Shown here: positions 31,267 through 40,700 of the stretch, in pieces
Position numbering within the stretch: the first letter of the stretch is position 1
Layout: every line of letters begins with the position of its first letter
Assembly (NCBI GenBank): GCA_001584585.1
Contig: LSYV01000002.1
Location: 3,987,245 to 4,030,883 of the forward strand
Reading direction: 5' to 3'
DNA length: 43,639 bases
Source: Gonium pectorale
Lineage: Eukaryota > Chlorophyta > Chlorophyceae > Chlamydomonadales > Volvocaceae
Position numbers and translations under genes: made by a program
The notes under the pieces: model-generated
The model's input: only the letters and a program-made list of their open reading frames with translations
Database searches by the model: none
Told to the model about the DNA's origin: nothing

Positions 31267-33334
31267 TGGCGCGTATGGCAGCGGTTCTTTGGGGGCGCTG
31301 CTCGCGCAGCGCAGAGGCGTGGCGGCGGGGTGGGGACTGCAGGCACAGCGTCACGGGCGGCGACGTTTAGGTCACTTTACTTAGCGTCAACGGGTCGCCC
31401 CGTCATCATATTCACCACCACCACCTTGCACCGCCGTACGCCAGCACACCGTCGTACACGCGAGATTGTGTCTCGCTAGTGCCCGGCGCTGCCTGCGACT
31501 GATGCGGGTGCCCCGGCACCGTAGCGGGTGGGCGCCTGCTGGGGCCCGGCTCATCGGAGGAGCCAGGCCATTGGGAGCCACCTGTACCACCACCGTACAG
31601 GTACTACAGTAAGCCACCTGAACGATGTTCGCGAATCCCGGACGAATGTGTGCGCTGTATCACGGAACTGCGGATGCCCGGATGGCATTCGTGCTGGGGC
31701 GCAAAGAGCTTGCGTGGCTGTGCTGGAATGTTCTCGTGGGCTGGCCCGTGACTCCCGAGTGGCTGCGCTCAGTCGGCGAGCGAGCGCGTGAGCGCCGCTG
31801 GCGCTCGTACTTGAGCGAACTGCGAACTTGAGAGGGATTTCCCAGGGGGCCCCGCTGCGCATGTCCCGCCTTGGCGCATGCGCTGCGCCAGGACCCAGGA
31901 GACCATGCTCGAAATTCGCCGGCAAGGCTTCCACTGCTTGCACACATGCAGTCGGCCACGACCCACAGCGCATCTTTCGCCTTGAGTCCACCTCCTCGCT
32001 CAAGTTTCCGGGACCGCCCCGAAACCCGCAGCAGTGGCAAAGCATCCAATCCAAATCAGCTCACGAACGCAGCCAAAGGGCATCGTTGCCAGGGCGCACA
32101 TCCCGGCTATCGCCCAGGCGGTGCGCGGGCCCATGGTCCACAGCCCTCGGCGCCCCGGAACCGGCGGACCTGAAACCTGCCCACCCCATTGCCGACCCCC
32201 GCAGTGCGGCCTTGGCACCTGCCTTGCCCAGCATACGGCCCTGCCCACAACCGGCTGTGGGACACCGCTGGCCCAGCAGCGAGGCTGCAGCGCCACTGCC
32301 ACGGTGCGCACGTGCCGGCGCGGGGTACGGCGGGCAAGGGGCCACAATCAGAGAGGCGTGCCACAAGTCAGGAAAACGCAACGTTTCTCGTCCCACGGCA
32401 AAGAGACAACGCCCGGTACCGTACGCCACCTCCACAGGCCAGAGCCGGTTTGCGTACCAGCCGGGACGCCAGACCCAAGCAGCAGAGCCGGGGTCTGCAC
32501 GCGCTAGGCCCCGTGCGACAACAGCAGTCCTCACAAAGCAACGCTGAATGGGTGCCTTCGGACGGCCGAACGCGGGACCTGCTAGATGTCGCGCGCGATG
32601 AAGCGCAGGGCGCCCAGCCGCCACAGCCACCTCCTCCCTTTACAAGGCGTGCTGCCCTGCCCTGCCCTGCCCTGTCTGCTTACGAGTCACTCCTGCCCGC
32701 CTCGCCACGCCAACTAGCCAATACCTCATCCTACCGCACCGACGAGCCTGCCCTGTCCCTGACCTAACTAGTCAAGAACACGGTAGGGAACACGCGCGCC
32801 AGTAAAACGCTCTGGCGGCTGCGGGCCTTTGCAGGCAATGCGACCCCGGGCCGCACCAGCGCCCGCCGCGTCCCCTGCGCCCCCGAGCCATGGGCAGCGC
32901 AGTGCCCCAGCCTCCGAGGCACCGCGACGCCTGCGGGGCAGCCTGCCAGGGCCAGACGACTGGAGCAGGGACCCCCTCCCCTCCCCAGGGAGGGGCCGTA
33001 AAGTGCACGCAGTCGCAGCGTTTTGGGCCGCCGGACAACCCTGGTCACGTCGATACATGCCGGGGCTGCGATCACCGCTCCATGGCTCGGTGGAGTGCGA
33101 GCTGGTAGAAATAGGAGTGGCGCAGGCCACGCTGCCTCCTCCTGCAGCTACCGCCGCCAGCGCTGGCGCCGACGGCGTCCGCCGGTGGCCTCGAAAACGC
33201 AAACGCGGCTTACGGACCCACGCACATGAGCGGCAAGTGCGTTGATCGTCCCGTCGCCGTCAGGCAGCTGCCTAACCTGCCGTTGTTTCCGTGTGCCGCC
33301 GAGATCGGCCGTCGTGTAGACGACGGCCGCATCC
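31267..33334. other. Region between HemW and the FMC1-like gene, no gene seen
   Basis: It holds the 3-prime ends of two convergent genes (HemW on plus, FMC1-like on minus). Open frames exist on both strands, but none has a recognisable domain or good splice framework. A CCCTG pentamer run lies near 32652-32677. No TGTAA signal was found close after the HemW stop. Minus-strand sequence at 33288-33211 follows an acceptor-like CAG and could be an alternative last exon of the FMC1-like gene. Confidence 0.45.
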
Positions 33335-33844
33335 TCACCGATCCCGCGCTGGTTGCTGCTGCCCGCCGCTCCCTGGGCTCCCGCGCCTGCCCGGCGCGCC
33401 CTCTGCCGCTGGCGCCGTCTGCGGCAGCGCAAAGCCGACCCGCCGCGCCGTCGCCTCCACCATCCTCTTCGTACGCTCGTCCACGTCAAGGCCAATGTTG
33501 TACGACAGGAGGAGCTCCTTGTGGCGAGCGATGTTCTCGACGAGGGCCGCCCACTCGCGCGCCAGCGTCAGCGCCTGGGCCGGCGTGGGCGCTGCTCCGG
33601 CAGGGGCTATGGGAAGATCTTGCCAGCCCGGTGGCAGCGGCGCTGTGGGACCAGAGGCTGAGGTGGCTGATGAGGCGTCGGCGCCATGGCCCGCCGGCTC
33701 CCCAGCTGTCCGCGCGCCTGCGCGGAACCGCGCGACCACCTCCCGACGCCACTGACCGCTCCCGTTGACGGGCGTCAGGTGGCGATTGACTGCTCGGAGC
33801 ACGGTTCGCAGCGCGGAGCGCACCTCGGCGCCGCTGGCGGCCAT
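33335..33844 (-). CDS. Small FMC1/LYR-like protein, probably mitochondrial
   Basis: A single-exon frame of 169 residues from ATG at 33844. N-terminal VRSALRTVLRAVNRHL and QWRREVVARFR, then (after an Ala/Pro-rich insert) LAREWAALVENIARHKELLL, SYNIGLDVDERTKRM and EATARRVGFALP, recall the short helical FMC1-like proteins of plants and fungi in the LYR superfamily, where FMC1 assists mitochondrial ATP synthase assembly. I recognise this by pattern only. The insert of about 40 residues between the halves is unusual. The stop TGA overlaps a donor-like GTGAGG (ATCG|GTGAGG), so a spliced alternative C-terminus is possible. It is divergently transcribed from the TMEM65-like gene. Confidence 0.55.
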   Translation of the reverse strand: MAASGAEVRSALRTVLRAVNRHLTPVNGSGQWRREVVARFRAGARTAGEPAGHGADASSATSASGPTAPLPPGWQDLPIAPAGAAPTPAQALTLAREWAALVENIARHKELLLSYNIGLDVDERTKRMVEATARRVGFALPQTAPAAEGAPGRRGSPGSGGQQQPARDR

Positions 33845-34255
33845 CGGAGGGCGCTCCCGAGGGTATGCTGCGCCTCAACTTATACGAAACTTAACGGAGT
33901 AAGAGGTACTCACAGCGGCGTTGATCGGCTTATTTCGAATAGGTCGACGGTCTTACTGCGCCAGGGTTCAGCCGCAAAGGGGCAGCCCGCAAACCGCAAT
34001 TGTTGGCAAGATTCCGGCACTACAGTAAGATTAGAAGCATGGGCAGCTGATGCGAATGAGCAAGCGTGCAGGCTTACGGCACCAAAACCCGAGAGCGCTG
34101 TGAGTTGGGAGCACTTGTGAATGCATCATACGGTACCCGTTCCTACACGCCATTGAGTCAAGATGCAAAGCGCTGCTTACTGACCCTATTGCGACTTGAC
34201 TTCCTGACCGAATTCCGCCTTTACGAGAGTTGACTGCTATCAACTTTGAGTCACG
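33845..34255. promoter_or_regulatory. 411-bp head-to-head region between two predicted mitochondrial genes
   Basis: Separates the FMC1-like start (33844, minus) from the TMEM65-like start (34256, plus). It is near 50 percent GC, much lower than its flanks. TTGAGTCA is present twice, each followed by a GATGC, with TGAGTCA at 34154-34160 and 34247-34253; the second ends three bases before the ATG. TGAGTCA is the classic bZIP (AP-1/Gcn4) core, but binding here is inference. Confidence 0.5.
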
Positions 34256-36617
34256 ATGCTTGCACGCAGCGTTCGACAACATAGAACAGCGCTGGCGCCC
34301 TTGATGGCGCTCTTGGACGCAAGCGCGACGGGCCCTTCCGGCCGCGAGGCCTACAGCATTGCGGAAAATCGACGACAAAGCATATGGCATGATGGCACAT
34401 TGCCGAGCTGCTCGGGGCGGACCTTCTGTCGGCAGTTCTGCAGCAGCCCAGACCCGGCTAGCGGCGCCAAATCGGAAGGCCTTCATGACGCGTTCCGGCG
34501 AAACCCGCTTGAAGCGTCGCAGTCGCTCGCGGCAGCGCTCACTCCCGCGCAGCGAGCGATGCTTGCCGCCGCGTTGGCGCAGCACACCCCGGACGTCAAG
34601 AACTTTGATGAAAAGTACTGGGAGGAGCTCTTTAAAGCGCACGACGTCGCGGGCGACTCCCCGGGCGCCCTCAGCAAGTAAGCCGCGCTCCCGTCAGCGT
34701 GTCGGCACCCCCCAGCGGCAGCTGGGTGAGAGGCAGCAGGGCACGCGGGGCCTTGGCGCACCCGTCCAAGTAATTGCTAATGGGGTCCCCGCAACAGAGC
34801 AGCGTTCGTGAGCCCAAGGGAGCCAAAAGGCTACGCCGCGTTGTGCAGCGTGCATTGCGCCCGCCTGGGTCCGTACTGTATTAGTAGGCTGGTGGCGCAG
34901 ACCGGGAGGGGGGGGGCTTCTCGGCCGTTTGAGCCCTGCTCCTGCAGCAATTGCCCAGTTGCATCGCCAAACGTCTGCGCTGGCGGCCCGTGACAGCAGC
35001 GGCCCGGCGCTGCGCTGACCTGGCGCCGCCTTAGTGCCGTCAGAAGGCCATCTGGCCTCTGTTGGCTTCGACCAGACACGCGCCTTCCCTACCCAAGGCA
35101 CTCCCATCCCTGCCTGTGTCCTCGGCCGCCAGATCCGAGTTCCAGGCCGCCATGCTGGCGCACACGAGCCTCACGGAGAACCGCAACCGCGCGGCGCCCA
35201 GCTCGTCGGCGCTCAAGATGGTGTTCCTGGCGTCGGCCATTCCCTTCGTGGCGTTCGGTTTCCTGGACAACGCCATCATGGTGGGGGTTGGGGGGGCGGG
35301 ATGGGATGGGCTTGACCCGCGGTTGAGCGGGCGCGGCAAGCAGGCGCGCGTCTGCGTGGCAGCCGCAGCCGGGCGCAGCCCGTCGTTGTCAGGGCGTGGG
35401 ACGCCGTCTCTCGCAAGGCTCTTCGGCCGGGGTGCGGGCGCGTGTCCCGTCCCGATGGGGTTGGCGCAGTCCCGTCACCGCCACGCGGGGTGCTCTGTTG
35501 CGCCCACCAGCGTGCCCACGGCCCCTGCCTCGCTGCACCTCCCTGCCCCGCCTGCCCCCGCAGCTGATGGCGGGTGAGGAGATAGACCACCTGCTGGGCA
35601 TCCGGCTGGGGCTGTCCACGCTGGCGTCCGCGGGACTCGGGAACGCAGTGGCGGTGAGCAGCCGGAGAGCGAGGGCCGCACCGCGCGCGGGCCGTGCAAT
35701 AGGGGGAGGGGGGGACCGCCGGACCGTTCAGGCTGTGCAGGGGGCGCACTTGGGCGATGCCGCGGCTCGGTGCACGGCCCCGAAACAATCTTGGCTGCTG
35801 GAGTTTTCACATGTCCGTGAGATGTTGAGTACCGGTAGTGGATGACGGTGCCCAGTGTGTTCCCATGCCCGGCGTCGGTCAGCTGGCTGTGCGACTCAAG
35901 CACGTCGAACTTGTCTGCGCAGGACGTGATTGGCGTGGGAGCAGCCAAGTACATCGAGGTGGGTACATCGGGCGCGCAGGGAGCTGAAGGCCGCATGGTT
36001 CATGCCTTGCCGCCCTCTGTTTCGTCTGTGCTTTGCTTCGGTGTGGGGTATGCCTGGCGCTATCTCGCCCGGTGTGCTCTTGCGCGGGCCACACCAGCGC
36101 GGACGAGACACCTGCTGCCGAAGCTGCGCAGCTGGTCGTGACGTGTGCCCTTTTCCTGACCCGCAAACCGGGGCTGCCACCGCCTGCAGCAAGCGGTGCG
36201 GTGGCTTCCGTTCGTCAAGGAGCCCAAGCTCTCCAAGTTCCAGCAGTCGCTGCCCAGCACGCAGCGTAAGTGCGGAGGGACGGAAGGGGTCAGACAGGCT
36301 GCTGACAATGTGCAGGTTGAAACCGTCAAGCCATATGCCAGCGTACTACTCATTATGCCGGTGACTGGATGGGCGGAACTGGGGTTGGGTAGCAACATGT
36401 GAGGCCGGTCCCAGAGCCCCAGCATTGGGGGTTCCGCATGCTCTCCCAGTGCCCTTGCCTTCGTCACCTTCGAGCTGGACGCTTCAACCGCTGCCGCGGC
36501 CGCCTTTTCCCGCGCGCAGGTGCCAAGCTGTCTGGGGCCATGATCGGCGTCTTGTGCGGCTGCCTGCTGGGCCTGTCGCCATTGTTCGTGCAGGGCACGT
36601 TTTTCTTGCTGCGGTGA
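34256..36617 (+). CDS. TMEM65: TMEM65-family mitochondrial membrane protein
   Basis: Exons: 34256-34677, 35133-35280, 35564-35653, 35923-35958, 36190-36265, 36520-36617; phases join to 289 residues ending in TGA. The first exon encodes an Arg-rich, acid-poor leader (MLARSVRQHRTALAPLMALL, later RTFCRQFCSS) typical of mitochondrial targeting, then a helical region (LTPAQRAMLAAALAQHTPD). The family core follows: FLASAIPFVAFGFLDNAIM, GIRLGLSTLASAGLGNAVA joined by a 36-base exon to DVIGVGAAKYIE, a loop (WLPFVKEPKLSKFQQSLP), and a last membrane segment GAMIGVLCGCLLGLSPLFVQ. Three hydrophobic segments match TMEM65, an inner-mitochondrial-membrane protein of animals that has been linked to sodium/calcium exchange and respiration. 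Its algal role is unknown. Confidence 0.87.
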
Positions 36618-37798
36618 CGGAGGAGGCGTTGTGCCTTCGCCGCCGGCGTCCTGACCCGCCACGGCGGCGCGCGCCGTGGGCTTGGTGACCCGCGGGTCAG
36701 CCCTCCGAGCTGGCGAGAGGCGTGCCAGGCCAACTAGCACCCTACGCACAGGCTTAACATAGCTTTCCTACGTTACATAGCGGGCACACCAGCGTTATGC
36801 GACATGTTCAGGGCGGGCTGACTTGTGCGCATAGCACCGAACATGGATAGACTGACGATGACTAGGCTTGCATTTGCCTCGATCATGACCGGCTCAAGGC
36901 CTCATAGGATGTGCCTCGCATTGTGCCACGCCTCTTAGGGCCGTGCAATAAAGGCACCGGCAGGCATATGCAGGAGCAGCAGGGCAGCGCAGTGCCAGAG
37001 TCGCATGGGTACCGGTACCAGTTGCGCAGCCATGTGAGACCTTCATCAGGCGCATTCGAAGTTTCATCGAACTTGAATGTCATCTAGGGCTGTGGCGGCG
37101 CTATGCGGTGTACAATCCAGTCCAGGCGCGATTGCCCTGAGGGTGCAGGTTTGCAGCGAGGCTGTAGGTTAGGTTCAGTTGTATGGCGCAGCCTGTCGAG
37201 CAGTCCAGGCGCAGGGACGGAGGTCGTAGCGGTTTGTTGCGCGTTTTGCTGTATCTGTATCTCGTAGGTAAATGGTCGCTGTGCATGCAAGCTGCCGTAC
37301 ACGGCATCCTCCTCAAAGCCAGGCGGCGAGTTTACCGAACATGCGCAATGTGTTTGCCCATCCAAGGCACCATGCAACATGCTACGGTTCACAAATAATG
37401 GATTCCGTGGCCCTAACAACATACACTGGGCCCATGAGATTGGTCAGCACTGAACCGTTGTCCGCGCCTTCTCCGAGTCTGCTCGCTGCACCTACGCACA
37501 TGGGCGATGCGCAACAACAACGGTGGAGCACCCAACAATCCATCGACCACCGCCCCATCCTTCCCTCGAGCACACCACCGCCCCGACGCTACGCTGCTGC
37601 GAACATGGAGCCCGTATGCCACAGGACCCCGGCAGCACCCGGCAGCCCACGGCGAACGCACAGAGCTCCGTAACCAGCGCCAAGCCCTTCCATCCTCCAC
37701 CCGCTACTATACTGAGGCAATACCGCACCGCACCGCTCGCCGCACCTCGATCGCCGCCACTCGCCAACTTTCCTCCAGCATGCACCTTCTATACCCGC
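36618..37798. other. Convergent intergenic region, 3-prime UTRs
   Basis: Lies between the TMEM65-like stop (plus) and the BIG-like stop (minus). It is less GC-rich than the genes and has no coding frame worth calling. The only candidate algal polyadenylation signal seen is TGTAA on the minus strand at 36777-36773, about 1 kb past the BIG-like stop and inside the likely TMEM65-like 3-prime UTR, so the two transcripts may overlap. Confidence 0.5.
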
Positions 37799-40700
37799 CT
37801 ACTGATACGCCCCCGCCTTAGCCCCTGCCTCCGCCGCCACCGCGACCGCCTGCACCCGGGGCCCCAGCACTGCCTCCAGGTACTCCGCCACGGCGCCCCG
37901 CACGAGCGGCTGGTGGCTGACCAGTAGCGACGCCACCTCGGGCAGCAGCCGCAACGCCTCCTCCCCGTTGCCGCCACCGCCCCCGTCGGCTGCCGTCGGA
38001 CCGTGCAACAGCACGCGTATGGCCCGGGCCAGCACCACCGCGCGCACCGCGTGGTCCCAGCTGCTGCCGGGCAGCGCCGGGTCCAGCGGCGCCGGCTCCA
38101 GCGGGGTGGAGGCCGACGCGGCGTGGTGCGGTGCGTGGGGCAGGTCATGCGCCGCCGCGGCAGCGTGCGCCGCGACGCTGCACGCCAGCACGTGGCGGCA
38201 CAGCGACAGCAGGCGCTGCCGCGCCTCGCGCCGCCGCTCGTCCTCCGCTTCCTCGACGCCGCGGCCAGCGGCGGCTAAGTGGAGCAGCGTCATGGCAGCG
38301 TCCGTGGCCTCGGCCTCGAGGCGCGCCAGCACGGGCCGCAGGGAGTCATGGCTGGTGGCGGATGTGAGCTGCAGCTGCGGGGCCGGGAGTGCCAGGCAGG
38401 CGCCCGCCAAGGCGCTGCCGCTGGGGAGCGCCGATGCGGAGTCGCCTGCTGCGGCGGCGGCCGCGGCCGAGGGAGTGGAGCCGCTTGGGTACGGCGCTGC
38501 GGAGGAGTCGACCGGCGAGGAGGCGTTGGACAGCGACGCAGCGGCATCGCCGGAGATTTCCTCCACGGCTGCCGCTGCCGCCGCAGCCGCCGGAGCCGCA
38601 GCAAAGGCAGACGACAGTACCAGCGGCCGCTGCCCCGTAGTGCTCCCTGCATGGGACTCCGCCGCCCCCGCCCCACCAGCGGCAGCCGTTCCCCCCTCGC
38701 CCGCTGCGGAATGCACGCTGCCGCAGGCGGCCGTGGCATCGCCCCCAAACCCTTCCTTGCCTCGCCCGGCGCCCGTCTCGCCGGCGCCCCTGCCTCCCCC
38801 GCTTCCGCCCTCGTTCTCCTCCCAGCTCTCCTCGTCATCCCACCCGTCCGCATTGCCCCAGCCCTCCGCCGCCCCCTCCTCCTTTTTGGCCTTTGGTGAG
38901 CCGCCGCCCGCCCCCCGGCCGCTGGTCGAGGCCCCCTCGCCGGCCGCCGCTCTCTCCGGCTCCTGCTCCCGCTCCCGCTCGGCCCGCGACTGAATGCCCT
39001 GCTGCTGCTGGGGCAGCTCCTCCCGCATGTTGAACACCATGAGCTGCCGGGCGGTGCCCTCCAGCAGCTCCACCAGCTGCCGCATAACGCCCCACGGCAG
39101 GGCCGCCGCCCGCGCGGCCGCAAACTCGGCAAGGGAGCGCTGCAGCAGCAGCAGCATGCGGCACCGGCAGCGCGCATTGCGCAGCTCGGCCGCCGGCAGT
39201 GAAGGCTGCGGGGAGGCCAGCGGCGAGGAGGCGGCGGCGCTCCCCGCCGCTGCGCCCGTCATCGGGCCCTGCCACCGCACGGCTGCCCCCAGCGCCAGCT
39301 GCAGCCGCCGGAGCTTGTCCACAAAGCCCGTGACCAGCGTCAGCTCCGCCAGCAGCGCTGACGACACCAGCGGCAGCAGGACGTCCCAACCGCGCTGTTG
39401 CTGCTGCTGATGCACTTGCAACGACCCGGCCGTCCCCTGTGCCTGCGCCTTCGAGGCGCCTGCGCCTTTCCCGTCGCCGCCGCCGCCGGCCGCGACCTCC
39501 ATCAGCCGCGCGAGGCTGGTCAGGCCGGCCCGCGCCACGGGCTCGGACGAGTGGCGGAACCAGGCCAGGCACGTCTCGCCCATCAAGCCCATCAGCTCCA
39601 GGTGAAGCGCCGGCGGCGCCACACCGCCTGCTGCGCCGCCGCCAGCCGTACCGGCGCCGTACTCGGCCTCGTCATCGGAGTCCATGTCGCTGTCGAGGGA
39701 GCTACGCCGCCGCCGGGTCTTCCCGTGCGGGTCCTGGTTGGCGGCGGCGGCGGCCGCCGCTGCAGCCGCCAGCTTGGCCAGTTCGGCGCACAGCAGCGGG
39801 AAGATGCGCTCCACGCGGGCCACGAAGCCCGCGGCGATGGACTCGAGCGGCAGCCCCGCGGCGGCGGCAGCCGCCGCCTCCGCCGGGTTCGCCGCCGGGT
39901 CCAGCGCCGGCGGCACGCGGAGCGCGACGCCGGCGACGACGCGGCGCAGCATGACGCGCCAGGCGCGGCGGCCCCAGACCGCGCTGTACAGCCGCATCAG
40001 CTCCAGCGCCGCCTCCAGGCCCGACGTCGCGAGCGGCCGGCCGTCGTCGCCCGGCGTGGCCGCCACGTCCGCCACCACCTCCAGCAGCAGCGCCCAGTCG
40101 TCGGCGGGTGACGAGTACGAGCCGTAGTTGGGCGCAGACAGCAGCTGGTCGACGAACGACCCATGGGTCGGCTGGGTCGGCTGCGGACTGAGCGGCGTGC
40201 TGCCGGGGCCGCCGCCTACGCTCGAGTAACCCTGCGGCTCTGCGGGCGGTAGCGCCGAGGTGGGCCAGGGGCTCGAGCCCTGGTCGGGCAGGGGTCCGTG
40301 GCGGCTCGAGTGAGGCGCGTGGCGGCTGTGGTGGCCGTGGCGCTGGTGGTGGTTTTGGTTTTGGTGGTGGTGGAAATAGTGCGGCCGGTGCGCCAGGCGG
40401 CCGCCGCACTGCACCAGCAGCCGCACCGCCACCGGCGCGCGCTCCGGGTGGTGCGCGTTGCGCACCGCCGCCAGCGCCGCGCGCAGCGTCTCCCGCAGGC
40501 AGTCGTGCCCCGGCACCGCCCCCGCCCCGGCAGCCGGGCCCCTGCCGGCCGGCGACGGCGACAGCGGCGACGGCGGCGCCAGCGCCGGCGCCGGGCGGAA
40601 CAGCGCCGCCATGGCCACGTCCAGCGCGCCCAGCGCCTGCTCGTAGACCGGCCCCGCGGGGTCTTCCGCCGCGCGCCGGAGCGCCTCAATCGCCACCCGC

